64,000 bases of DNA from Lepidodermella squamata (lineage: Eukaryota; Gastrotricha), in NCBI GenBank assembly GCA_047495785.1, contig JBLDXI010000011.1, positions 1,488,001 to 1,552,000 on the forward strand, read 5' to 3'. Both the position numbers and the translations under genes were made by a program. The notes under the pieces were generated by a model, which searched no databases, was not told the DNA's origin, and saw nothing but the letters and a program-made list of their open reading frames with translations. Positions 34,667-46,717 of this stretch are shown one piece after another; the stretch's first letter is position 1; every line of letters begins with the position of its first letter.

Positions 34667-37515
34667 TCATACCGAATAGCGTTGATCAGAATCGTAATCG
34701 CCCGGTGACTCATCGCCAGAGTAATACGCCGGCCGCATGCCGAGTACAACAGAATTACGGCCAGCTAAACCCGGCGAAAATCCGCGATCTTCTCGCACCA
34801 ATCTAACAGCAGACCGTAAAATAGACGTTTTCGTATGGCGCGCAACATTCGGCCGACCGGCTGGTTTTTTCACCAGGTAAACCATACGATCAGGCTGGGC
34901 TTTAAACGCGTAGTCCGGCGGGGCGCCAGAACTTCTCGGCAGCGGTTTATTGAAAAACGAATTCGCCGATGAAACGTTAGCGCGTTCTCTTTGACTCAAC
35001 ATAGCTCCGATAATTGTCGGGCGATACGCGCCTTTCTTCTCAGGCTTCGAGTCGTGGTTATCGCGATTCCACGCTAGGGCGATACATTCCTTCCGCAGGG
35101 CAGTCATAGTATCAGCGAATTCTCTAGCAACGGCTAATTCTTGGCGTAGAACTCGAACGTCCTCACTCTCCCACGGCTCGGGCTCGTCTGAGAACGGGTC
35201 GACAATAATTTCACCCGAGGACGAAAACGCGTGGAATCGGCCGTTTGTAACCCGCGCCAACTCGGCTAGAAACTGATTCGCCTCAGCGTCATGGCAGTTG
35301 AACGAAATCGTGTGAACAGGTAGCAGTCTGCGGTGCGTCGCCTGGGCAATCACAGCTGAACCCGGCTGGTCAGGCCGACCGTCGGTTAACAGATAAACAG
35401 CCTCAGTTTCAGGATCTCCCAAGGCGTAATCCAACGCCGCCATTGTATTAGTCGAACCGGTGCATTCGAGCGACCTAACCCAGGCCCAGGCTGTTCGAAG
35501 GGTTTCCTCGCAAACCGGAGCTAGCCGCGTTTTCCACGCATGGACTTTCGTATTGAACGCAACGATGTTAAATTTCGTCTTATGCCTCAGTTGTTCTTGC
35601 ATCAACTGAAAAATTTTGTCCTTCACGAATTTGATCGACGGAGCCATTGAAGCTGATAGATCAAGCACAATGTAGACCTGGTTCTCTAAGATCGACCCGA
35701 ATAACTCGCGAGAGCCGCTTTTCAGCCACGCGATTCGCTTTTCAATCGCGTCGACTGCGACTCGAAGTGATTCGGTGAACTGGCGGTGAATTTCGCCAGT
35801 AACTTGAACGTGGACTAAACTGCCGTCTCGCCATCGTAAATGCGCGAATTTATGGCAGTAACGGGCGTTTACCATTTTTTGACGAATTACGGCGTCGGTT
35901 TGAAACGCGCTGCCGCCAGGGCTGTGCGGCACATCGACAACGCCGTCGCAGTGGCGAAACGCCACCCCGGCTAGCACGTCGTATAAATCCAATTTTCGAG
36001 CCCTAACACCGTATTTCATCAACCACTCGCGCGATGATAGGTACTCCTCCGCAGTTTCAAACATAGCCTCGGATTTAGCTTTCGCTTGAGCTCTACTTCG
36101 CTCTTTTTCAATCGCCTGCTGCGCAAGTTGACTTTCGGGTAAATCTTTCAGAATTGTCTGAACAATCGCAAGATTGTTTCTTGCAACTTCAATTTCTTCG
36201 TAAAGCTTGAAAACATCCTCACGAACGCCAGCGCCCGGTGGGACTCCTCCGTATAAATATCGTTTGCTAATTACAGGATTGTTAAGCATCGCTGGGGTAG
36301 GCTTTTGTGTCGTGAGTAGCGCTGGATTTATGTCGAAATCCTCGACGCACCAGTTGATAGTATAAGCGTGAAAGCGGCCTCGAGCTGTTGCGGCTAGTTC
36401 CCGCAAGAAACCGAGAGATTCTTCCTCGAATACGTTAAATGCGACGATATTGATTGGCACGTTCATTAGACGGGCTTGTTGTAGCAAGATCTCTCGAGCT
36501 GAGACAGGATCATCACCTCCAGTGAATAAATAAATCGCATCTAATCTCTTGTCACTGCTTGCTTTTAGCAATGCCTCCGCCACTGCTGTTGCCGATGAAA
36601 ACGATCCACTTTCAAGAGTATCAAGCCAGGCAATCGCTGCTTCAAGCGAATCTTTCGTAATAGGAACAGTACACGGTCGCCAGCAATCAACAGTATCAGA
36701 TGATCGGATGAGATTGAGTCGATTTTTCGAGGCAACCTGCTGCCGAAGAACAGCTCGAACAATTGCGAGGTAGTGGCTGAACAGCGATGCATTAGAAGTG
36801 CATAGATTGAGAACGAGGCAGACGTTTTGCTCGGTAACAACTCCAAAAGTCCTCCGGCTTTCGGTCGTCAACCACTCAAGTCGACGCGTGTAGAGACCAA
36901 TCACGCTAACCAGACGTGACTCAAACTGTTGAAGTTTGTCTCGAGTTGCAATGACCTAATTTTAAAACAATTGTACAACAATTTCATAATAATTGGGGGC
37001 ATTTACGTTGTATGACTTCCCGTCGGCAGTGGTAAATCTAGCAAACATTCCGTCAGCGTACCGCGAGCAAATGGGCTTTCCCATCATTTTATCGTAATCT
37101 AAACATTTTAAACGCACATATCGTCAGATGAATGTGAGTAATTATTCTTAACTAACCTGATGAGTGGCGAAAACCAATAGTCCCGAGAATGCAATCGAGA
37201 TCAAGTCGATAATGCCGCAGTGAGTATTTCTTCAACCATTGAGCTGTGGTGCATTGCTCGCCGATATCAGCTTCCCACGCCCGTCCAACTCCATGCGAGT
37301 CCATGTCAGCAAAAATAGCGACATCTTCGCTACCGAGAAGTTGGGGACTGTACTTTCGGAGGGCTTTATCATAATCGAATTGAGGTTCACCTATAAGATT
37401 CAAATAAGCATTCGTAATTGGACAATTCGCTCAGGCTGGAGAACATACCCTCCACGTAGGCAGCCTTACGAACAACATCCAAAGGACCAGTAATTGTTGT
37501 GACAGCTCTTGACAT
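34667..37515 (-). CDS. VWA3A/VWA3B-like von Willebrand A domain protein
   Basis: Four minus-strand exons, 37449-37515, 37157-37390, 37007-37098 and 34667-36955, give 893 residues. The start is MSRAVTTITGPLDVVRKAAY. The architecture is duplicated: a WLKKYSL...LDLDCILG...FRH module (residues ~72-100), then a VWA-like fold (~175-330), a coiled linker, a second WLMKYGV...LDLYDVLAG...FRH module (~442-468), and a second VWA fold (~558-710). The second VWA has the metal-site motif DLSASM; the first reads NLCTSN at that position and should not bind metal. The basic, disordered tail ends RYSV. VWA3-type proteins are intracellular and linked mainly to ciliated cells and sperm. Vertebrate homologues are longer (over 1000 residues). 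Confidence 0.8.
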
Positions 37516-38685
37516 TTTACTTCCTGTTTTCAGCGCCTAAATAAAGCCTTAAATCACTCGGAGCTAAGACTTATTGACAGAGACCTGGCAAGGCTGACAT
37601 CATGGCTATTTCGTCGATTTTCCGATTAAAGGATTTACTAGCAACGCTTCCTTAGTTACATTTTAATTTCGAGCTTTGTTTAAAATTAGTATTGAATAAA
37701 TTTTATTTAAGTATTGTTAATAAAAGTGAAATATTTTGGCGGCGAACTTTTGAAAGCAAAAACTACAAACTTGATCGCGTAACGCGTAACAACTCAACAT
37801 GGCGGAGGATCCATCGGCGCGTGCCGCGGGAACGGGTGTTAGAGCGGGAAGATGGATGAAGTTTTGTGTTTTACGACTAAGGAACTGCCATTGTCATTGT
37901 CACTGCCATTGTCATGTAGACAGCGAAATACTTGAACGTTTATGTAACGTTCGAAATTGCGTTGTCTAACACAAATCAGTATTGATCATTCATCAACTCA
38001 GCGCGAGAAATAGGCCTGATAATTCTTATGCTTGTTATCCTACTGATTGCTACTAAATCGCACCTATAAGAGTTACTCATCACCATCGAAAGAACCATAA
38101 ATAAAGGATCATCCCTCGTCATAACCAATCTCACTTTTTCTGTAATCGTCGTTTATGGTCATTATTAAGGAAAGTTGTCTTCAGTTTTCAATGATACGTT
38201 GCTACACATATGCCCGAGTGTTCTTAAGATGACCGTTCTATATTAGATAAACTGCTATCCTCAGAAATAGTAATCGTGGCCAGCTCGCCCCCTTTGTCTC
38301 CTGACTCCTGACCGTGGTACCCTTGCGCCGTCCTTTCACAGCTGCGAATTATGCCGCACTCTTTGCATTAATCCCATAATCTCCCAAGCTCAGTTCCTTT
38401 GCTAGACTTCCAACTTTTAACGCCGTTCTTAGGGCTTCTCCAAGAGACCACTTGACTTTCTTTTTCTCCTTCAATTGGATCAATTTCGGTTTGTGGAATG
38501 CATTAACCAAGAGCATATTACCCACTTGAAGAACACGGAGCCTTTGGTTTGAACCAGAAATAATGACAATCTGATGCTCATTTTGTCACTTATCCGGAAG
38601 CCAATAGAAAGTCTTAGATAGCCGTAAATATTACAATTTTTGTGGTAGAACTTCTTTTGCTACATTTTATTTGTTTAACCATTCG
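37516..38685. other. Intergenic region
   Basis: Probable divergent promoter region of the VWA3-like gene and the Ala-rich array. No clear coding, repeat or promoter element recognised. Confidence 0.4.
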
Positions 38686-39501
38686 ATGGCCAACGCTCCA
38701 ACAGACAACGGTTAGTTACCTTGAACTTCTGGTGATTTCTTAAATTCACTGGTGGCATTTCAAGAGATTTTTACTTCGGATCCCCTTAGGCCACAAGACG
38801 AATTTCAATTAAGACTCACTGAGTTGCTTTGTTTGCCTCACTGAGTTTATTGGTTGAGATCTGGTGTAATTAAATGATCGTTACAAGTCACTTGAATTGT
38901 TCATGCACTGTTTTCATTGTTTGCCTGTGCTTATTTCTTATACAGGTGAAATCATTCAAATGTTGCGGGTGATACTGGAAGGTCAGGCCGCTCTCAAGGC
39001 GGAGCTGGCTGAATTAAGGCTTGCTACTCAAGCCACTGCCCAGGCCGCCGCCAAAGCCGCTGAAGCTGCTGCCCAAGCAGCTCAAGCCGCTGCAAAAGCC
39101 GCCGAAGCAGCAGCAAGAGCCGCCACCTCGAGACCCACCGTGAGTTTTATCATGATTTTTGTAGTTGAGTAATCTCGTGGTGAATTTCAATTGAAATCTG
39201 TTTTTTCTAATTTTCCAGAAGTACAACGAGAAATTTGGGAAAATAGGGAAATTTTTCAAAATTAGCACGAAAATCAGGGATCACCTTTCCAAAATTGCAT
39301 TCCTAAACCTAGAATGATAACTGATCCATATTTGATTTGTCATTCCACTATGAGAAATTAGGTCGGGGCGGTTAATTTTGTGATAAATACACACGGATTG
39401 TAATTGCCAATATTTTGACGTGATAATGATAATGGACTACTGTAATTTTCCTGTTCCCCTAACAGGATCTGCTCGTATCGAAATGTCGTCTTCAGAAATG
39501 A
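38686..39501 (+). CDS. Ala-rich coiled-coil microprotein, array copy 1
   Basis: Three exons, 38686-38710, 38946-39139 and 39466-39501, give 84 residues. The start is MANAPTDN. The middle exon encodes a charged helix (AALKAELAELRLATQ) then near-perfect Ala-rich heptads (AAAKAAEAAAQAAQ), ending TSRPT. The short last exon gives DLLVSKCRLQK and stops. The same three-exon layout, phases (1, then 0) and C-terminal tail are found in the copies to the right. The family is not recognised. The small helical body may be a coiled-coil oligomer; with an intact start and stop it is probably a real gene. Confidence 0.6.
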
Positions 39502-39954
39502 TTGGCATGCGCTGGTTCACTGTGATTTGTTTCTCAATCTCAGACTTTCGTGACAATTTCTCTTCTAGTTTCAGTGTTTGTGATGCTGATTGCTTTTATG
39601 AAATTTAGCGTTTAAAGTATTCATTGATCGGTTCTTTTGTTTCTCGGCTATAACGTTGAAAAAAACGAATAAATTTTCCGGCCGCTGTCAGCTCATTTCA
39701 ATGTCGCTTTCAAGGATCGGTTATGAAAGCAGAATTACTTTTATTCTAGAAATTTCCGTAAATTTTTGAAAATCAAGAATAATGTCGGACCCATCCTTTA
39801 ACGGTCGAATAACGAATGAGAAGTTAGCAAACTCGTGGGTTGAAATATTTTTTTTTCATTCTCCCTCATTGTTTTTCACCAGCTGTACAGTGATCTTGCA
39901 TGATAATTGAATATTTTATTTATTTTTAGAACACATTTCACTTGATTTAGCCAC

Positions 39955-40256
39955 ATGAATATAGCCGAAAATAAGGGTAAGCTATCTTGAAATTCTGATG
40001 AATGGCTTTTTAACTGATCCTTGTAGACATTGCTGAACTGGCCAAGGCCATTTTGGCCGAGCTGGCCGTCGTCTAGCGGGCCGCCGAAGCCGCGCAAGCG
40101 GCCGCCGAAGCAGCCCAAACGTCCGCCAAAGCCACCGAAGTCAGAGCTGCCGCCCAAGCCGACGAAATGGCCGCCGTACGGCTGGAATTGGCCGCGGTGA
40201 GGCGGGCGGCTGAAGCCGCACAAGATGCCGTCCAAGCTCAGGCTGCCGAAATATGA
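39955..40256 (+). pseudogene. Ala-rich coiled-coil microprotein, broken copy 2
   Basis: A first exon 39955-39976 (MNIAENK, donor GTAAGCTATC as in the sister copies) joins at 40027 to DIAELAKAILAELAVV. An in-frame TAG follows at 40074-40076, then a further Ala-rich helix (RAAEAAQAAAEAAQ...), and a TGA at 40254-40256 instead of the family's GTSxPN|GT exon end. It is most simply a decayed member of the array. Confidence 0.6.
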
Positions 40257-40646
40257 TCAAAGTGGGACGTGTTCGAAGCGCGCTTTAGCCAACGCTATTT
40301 TTTATGATTTATTTTTGAAATTTGGCCGAAAATGAAGTTTTGGCAATTTTCATGTTTTATGTTAGTCATCAGGCGACCTTGTGACTAATACCACAATTAG
40401 TCACAAGCAGGCGACCCCCTTGACCCCTAGTTTGAAAAGCACTGCTTTAACGTTTTTAAAATTCATGCGAAATTATTTCAAGATTCGGTTCGAACCCAGC
40501 GAATAACAATTCTTTAGCTGTCTGTTTAGGAATGCAGTCGTGGAATATGCTAATTTATTAATTAATTATTATTTATTTATTTATTTATTATTAGAACACG
40601 TCCGGTTTAATTTATTGCTGTAATAAATTGCTGTTTAATTGCTCCA

Positions 40647-41752
40647 ATGGCCGAGAATCGAGACAACGCACAGCTCAACAACAGCTCAACTGCGCAAATG
40701 TGTAAGCTATCGTTTACTGCTTAGTCTGAGAAAGTTTTTAATTTTCCTTCTAATTCTTCTAATTCGGTTGAATGGCTTGTTTTACTGATGATTGAAGACA
40801 TTGCAAGAGTTCTTGTACATTCATTCTGTTTCAATGCTGCTTTGAAGTTGTCCTGAAAGAAATATGGTTAACTACTAAGGGTTTAGCATCAAATTTAGTT
40901 GGGTTTTATTTGCTTAATTCTTGGTACTTGTGGGATTTGCTGTAATTTCATGACCCAAGTTACTCATGCATTGTTTTCATTGTTTTCTTGTGCTTCTCAG
41001 CTATACAAGATTTCATGCGCACTGTGCTGGCTGAGTTGGCCGCGGCGAGGGAGGAGCGGGCGGAGTTGCGGGCTGTCGCTCGAGCGCAGGCTGCGGAGAT
41101 CAGCGAGTTGCGGGCTGCCGTCCGTCGCCTCGAGGGGACGTCTCGTCCAAACGTAAGTTACTTAATAATAATAAACAAGGCTATTGCATCTCTTGCTGCA
41201 ACTTCTCTCGAGTATCGGGGCGATAGATAACATCGGATACATTGGGCTGTCAACTAAGGGTCAAACGTTCCACCACGCCTCCTCAGCCTTGTTTTGTCAT
41301 TGAATTTCAGAAAAAAATCTCCTGTATGATGCGATTTGCCTAAGTATCAGGCAAAATTTGTAAATTTTCTTTATTGTTCACGAAATTCGATTTCAGGGGC
41401 AATTCTTTTTAGTCGTGAAATGAGCAAAATCTCAGGGTTCAGGGTAGTGAAATTCATAAGAAATGTCAACAATTTAGTAAAATCCTCTTATGAGAACTCT
41501 GGTTTAGTTAATGAATATAATGATGAATATTAAATGGGTTCCATCATTACTTGGCACACCCTGTTAAAATGAATGGCGTCTACAGCACTTTTCGGCCGAC
41601 CGGCTCTCGCCGATTTGCTATTGATACTGCACATTTTCTGATTCAATAACAAGAATAACGCTTTTACAACATCGATGCAATTTTCCTGTTTCCCCCCACT
41701 ATAGAAGGATCTGCGGCGGATCGTGTTGTCGAAATCTCGTCTTCCGAAATGA
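40647..41752 (+). CDS. Ala-rich coiled-coil microprotein, array copy 3
   Basis: Exons 40647-40701, 41001-41152 and 41705-41752 give 84 residues. The first exon is MAENRDNAQLNNSSTAQM. The second begins SIQDFMRTVLAELAAAREER, with an amphipathic helix ending RRLEGTSRPN. The last is KDLRRIVLSKSRLPK. Exon, intron and 3' sequence are closely related to the next copy, including shared intron blocks (AAGAGTTCTTGTACATTC). Function unknown; a coiled-coil adaptor or small structural protein is a guess. Confidence 0.62.
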
Positions 41753-42262
41753 TGCATCTGCGTGCGAGGATTTATTATGGTTGCTTTGTTGAATTACTAT
41801 GATATCTGCTAATTCTTTTGTTGTTGTTGAAATTTCTTGTTCGAACTCGGAAAATTCAAACGATTAACTGCTGGATTGTTGTCCATAAAAGCACGGGTGT
41901 AAGAATTGATTACGGACTAGCTGAGCGTTTTTATCTAATCTCGATCGGCATTCTTCCGCGATCGGTCGAACATCCTAATTTGTTGGCTTGATTGAAGGTA
42001 CGATTTGTGATCTGTTATCGATTTTTCAGAATTGAATCATAATTTAATAATATCGCCTTAGGATGAATTTTGCCATATCCCATAAAACTGCAAGATTGTT
42101 ATCCCTAAATTGCGTTGTTTATGGCAATGATTTGACATAATATAAATAAATCCATTCTTCTTGAAAAATCGTTGTATATCCACAAAACCTTTTTTCATCT
42201 GTTAGAAAAATTATCTGTTACACATTTTTTTGGCATCGAAAAAGCGATTTCTTACGTACAAA

Positions 42263-44378
42263 ATGGAGAATACTGCTGCTACCACTGCTGCGTCTGCTAC
42301 GAGCGCAACAACCGAGATCAGTAAGCTATCTTTCTATACGTTTACCAGTGCTTTGGATTTGATTTGATTTGATTTGATTTACCGAGAGGGATGCAATCGA
42401 AAAACTTGAAATTTTGGATGTCGTTATACTAAGATATTTCCGCCTGTTTTGCTGAAAATTCGCTTGGGAGAGGGACGTTAGTTTCAAATTCGCGTTATTT
42501 TATTCATTACTTGAATTTTCAAAGCCCCCAGATTGGTGAAAATCCTGATGTTTCGTGATTTATTGTGATTTATGAGTATCAATGATTCGATTTGATTGAT
42601 TTGGTTCCGTAAAAGTGGGGCATTGATTGATTTTGATTGATTGAATGAGGCCCGTGATTTAAGCCGTAATTCAACTCAAATCAAATCCAAAGCTCTGACG
42701 TTTCCTCTGAGAAACTAGAACAACGGCAAATGATTGTTCATCAATGAAACTATCATAATTTGTCCGGAAAAAGTTCGATGAAAACCTGAATTGTCCTGCT
42801 TTGTCGGGTTTTGTTGATAATTTTTATATACATTTCGGTACCCAGAAATTCGAGGCAGTTTAATGATCGATAAAAGTAAAGAACGATTGTAATTGTTTGC
42901 CTGTAATTACTGATGATTGAAGACATCGCAAGAGTTCTTGTACATTCATTCTGAGTGATGTCCTATGTTTAAAGTTTAAATGCTGCTTTGAAATTTTCGT
43001 GAAAGAAATATTGTTATCAAATGTAGTTGGGTTTTATTTGGTTAATTCTCGGATATGAGATCCGCTGTAATTTAATGACCCAAGTTTTTCATGCATTGTT
43101 TTCTTGTGACTAATAGCTATGCAAGACTTCATGGTCAGCGTGCTGGCGGAATTGGCCGCGACGAGGCGGGCAGCGGAAGCCGCTCAAGCTGCCGCGGAAG
43201 CCGGCCAAGCCGTCGCCCGAGCTCAGGCGGCGGAGATCGGCGAGCTGCGGGCTGCCGTCCAAGCGCAGGCTGCCGAAATCGGCGAGGTGCGGGCTGCCGT
43301 CCGTCGCCTTGAGGGGACGTCTCATCCAAACGTAAGTTACCTAATCGCGTTGAACAAGGCTATGGAATCTTTATTGAATTGCGTCTCTCCTTGCAACTTC
43401 TCTCGAGTTCTCATATCGGGGCGATTGATAACATCGGAAACATTTAAGGGTCAAACGTTCCAACTTGCATGCAATTCTACGCCTCGCCATGTATTGTCAT
43501 GGTGACTAGTGGAAAAATCGGTTTTCGGAAAAACGTGTCCTGTATGATGCGCTTTGCCTAAATATCAAGCTGAATTTGTAGATTTTCTTCATTTTTCACG
43601 TAATTCGAATTCAGGGGCGAATCGTGAGCAATATCTCAGGGTTCAGGGTAGCAAAACATATAAGAAATGTCAACAATTTAGTAAATGCTCAAATCCTCTT
43701 ATGAGAACTTGGGTTTCGTTGCTGATGATTATAAAATGGATCCAAACATTCGCACCACTAAAATGAAGTTCCAGCACTAAATTTAACGTCTTTGTACACA
43801 TTTTTCATATTAGGTATTTGATATTTCGGGTTTTCTTTTTTGGATGGATACTCTTGCGCCAACTGAACCTAGCATTTTTTGTTCAAGCTACCTGGCGCCC
43901 TAAGCTTCGTAGAAAATTTTCGCTGGTGGGTTCCACGACGGCTGTTATCGGAAAAATCACTAATTAGCAATATCGATACTTGAAATCGATATCTGCTGTA
44001 TATGCTGAAGTATAACTCATAAACTGACCGCTTATAGCCCAAAATAAGCGTCTATTAGTTGGGCATGATCTTGAAAAATTGAGGATACATGAAACGCGAA
44101 AAAAAATATCTAAGGGAAATCTCGTGCTAGAGTCTCAAATTTGGTGCTGGAACCCTACATTAAGGTTACGCAATTGGCACACCCTGTTAAAATGAATAGC
44201 GTCTACAGCACTTTCCGGCAATCCGGCTCTCGCCGATTTGCTATTGATAGGCTACTGCACATTTTCTGATTTAATAACAAAAATAACGCTTTTACAATAT
44301 CAATGCAATTTTCCTGTTTCCCCTCGCTAGAAGGATCTGCGGCGGATCGTCTTGTCGAAATCTCGTCTTCCGAAATGA
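42263..44378 (+). CDS. Ala-rich coiled-coil microprotein, array copy 4
   Basis: Exons 42263-42320, 43117-43331 and 44331-44378 give 106 residues. It starts MENTAATTAASATSATTEI. The middle exon is a longer helix than in copy 3, because the segment around AAEIGELRAAVQAQ is repeated internally, and it ends RRLEGTSHPN. The tail KDLRRIVLSKSRLPK is identical to copy 3. The second intron is about 450 bp longer than in copy 3 because of extra sequence at about 43745-44165. Near 44750 a short segment of the array's 3' part (CTCTCGCCGATTTGCTAT) recurs once more. Confidence 0.62.
43745..44165. repeat. Probable insertion in the intron of array copy 4
   Basis: Absent from the matching intron of copy 3. 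Weak inverted ends: GTTCCAGCACTAAATTT near 43770 and AAATTTGGTGCTGGAAC near 44136. It contains CGATATC-type short palindromes. No coding. Exact borders and superfamily not resolved. Confidence 0.4.
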
Positions 44379-45103
44379 TTCATCTGCGTGCGAGGATTCA
44401 TTGTGATTCGTTTGTTCGAAGTCTGTAAAATGCATCGATTGCTTGATTACTGTAACACCGGCAACTTGGGATGTAAAAATTGACTGCGGACTGGCTCAAC
44501 GTTTAACTACATTGTCGCGTGATCAACCAATTTTTATTAATTGACGGCTGAGTTTAATTGCTTCAATAAATGATTAAAAGTAAATGGATCACCGAATATT
44601 GTCAAATTTCTCTAGAATTTTCATTAACCTTGAGATGTCGCGTGAAGTTGTATGATTGTTATGGTTTTTTGATGAAATGTATTATTTGTTGTTGAGATTT
44701 CGAAATTAGGTATAACCAAGATGATGCGGTAATGAATTTACGGCAATTCAGCTCTCGCCGATTTGCTATGTCATCGTTTGCAATGATTTTTTCAATTCCG
44801 AATTATAAAATAGCATTGTATATTGTAACTGAGAAAAATTATAATTTAATTGAAGCAGAAAAATAATAAAGCATGGAAGTAAAAACATTGTGGTTTAATA
44901 TGTTGCATATATAAAAATTAATGAAAAATGCCCCAAAACGTTCTCTAACATACTGCTATTTCATAAATGACCGCTGCAAAGTGAAACGTGATCTTAGCGA
45001 TTTTTCAATAATTTGATAATTATATCAATATTTTTCTTATTTTTAGAAATTAAAAAGTATATATTTGTGAACATTGGACTCGTCTCTGCTCGACTCAATA
45101 GAA

Positions 45104-45949
45104 ATGTCTCAAGTTCAGTGTGGTCCGAACGTCTCTCGCTGCTTGGAAAATCTCCCTCCTGATATTTGGCTGGCAATATTTTCCAAACTTGACCTTATCG
45201 ATTGGTCTAATTGCGCTCAAACCTGCCGGCAATGGCGCGAAGTCATTCAAAGCGACTCGAATCTCATCGCGAAATTGCGAAACGAATTTTTAGACTTGAA
45301 ATTGCCAATCGACCATGAAGAGCTTTCAAAAATTCGAAAAATTCTCACGGCTCAAGACTCAATTTTCTCGAGAAAAGGTCTGAATTTCGCGGCTAAAAAT
45401 TGGTCCGCACAATTTATAGATTTGGGAGAAATCGAAAATTTCAGTCCATCTTCTGACGATATAATTAACATTTTGCTGAAACTCGATAGCAAATCTTGGC
45501 TCGAGAATTCTGTCACGTTTTTTATTTACGAAAATCACGAATTTACGCTAATCGATTTTGACAAAATTTTCGACTGTGGATCGATTTTCACTCGAATTAT
45601 GTCGAATTTCGGCTTTCCTATCGTTATTGGACCCTACAGCCGTGCACCAATCGATGGAAATTTCTTCATTCTGGACTCAAATTTGCGCAAAGTCGAAGTT
45701 GAAGTTCAAATTGCGAGATCTTTCAGCGTTATCAATCGATTTCCGGTCGGATTTCGTTACGTTCTCATGCGAAATATGCAGTATTTCAAGCGAATTCGAT
45801 CAATGTGGCCTTGTCAGTTGCGCAAATCGCTGGTTAAATTGAACGATCTCAATAATCGAAGATCGGCGATGGCTGCTCGCAATTTCGCGTCTGGAGATGA
45901 GTTTGTTCATGACGAGGGCAATTCGGATGAAAATGACAGCTTGATTTGA
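45104..45949 (+). CDS. F-box protein, cluster copy 1
   Basis: 281 residues, intronless coding region. The ATG at 45104 is used; a probable acceptor (TTATTTTTAG) lies in the 5' UTR. The N-terminal F-box is LENLPPDIWLAIFSKLDLI followed by NCAQTCRQWREVI. The C-terminal ~200 residues form an F-box-associated domain specific to this cluster, with RYVLMRN and SMWPCQL near the end, and the chain ends in an acidic tail. F-box proteins bind SKP1 and present substrates to SCF ubiquitin ligases. It is most similar to the copy at 52229. Confidence 0.78.
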   Translation: MSQVQCGPNVSRCLENLPPDIWLAIFSKLDLIDWSNCAQTCRQWREVIQSDSNLIAKLRNEFLDLKLPIDHEELSKIRKILTAQDSIFSRKGLNFAAKNWSAQFIDLGEIENFSPSSDDIINILLKLDSKSWLENSVTFFIYENHEFTLIDFDKIFDCGSIFTRIMSNFGFPIVIGPYSRAPIDGNFFILDSNLRKVEVEVQIARSFSVINRFPVGFRYVLMRNMQYFKRIRSMWPCQLRKSLVKLNDLNNRRSAMAARNFASGDEFVHDEGNSDENDSLI

Positions 45950-46717
45950 CCTTTTCACTTCCTCAATATTTCTCCCTTTAATTATTCACGCTCAGAAAGA
46001 TCTCAATCATATTGTGTCATATAAAATTGATTTTTAAGGCAGAAATAAAATTGAATGTTTTAGCTCAATTTGTGCAATTTTAAGCTGGATAAGAGCGATT
46101 TTTGTAGTCATTTTTTAAAAAATTTTGAATGGGGTTTTTAAAGTGAAATATTATCTAGTAGTGCGGGAAACAAAGTCGAGAAAATAACACAATTTTAGTG
46201 CGCGAAAGTTCGGAAAAAATGGTTTAGGGTGATCCGGAAATCGTTTGGGGTCTGCGAAACTTGTGAATTTACCATGCCTCTGTTGGAAGTTGAGAAATAC
46301 AATTAAATATGTTTTCATTTTTGTCAACGATTTGAGAGGATAATTTTCGAATAAAAGTTCAAATTTCTAATTTTTGCTATCATCGAGGAATTTTTCGCAG
46401 TCCAATATAAAATGTGAGCATAGAAAATGCAGGAAAAATTATTTTGATCCAACCCGGTTAAACACCAAAAATTACAAAAAATGTTGTACCATCGGGATTT
46501 TCTGCGGTGGATGTAAAAAATTTAGACCGAAATTTTTCAAAAATATTTATTGCAAAAAAACATGCGAAACCCCTTAAAAATTCGTTCGGTAAATTTTGCT
46601 AGGCCGCAAATGGTAAGTTTAATTTTTTTAAATTGACGAATTCCGAAATATAGTAGCCAGAGACATTTGAATATAATTATTTCTGATTTTTCAATAGATT
46701 AATTTTTGAGATATAAA

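Noticed and set aside
40988-41230. Single-exon Ala-rich proteins reading past GTSRPN
   Set aside because: The frame beyond the conserved GTAAGT donor is not conserved between copies, while the spliced tail DLRRIVLSK is.
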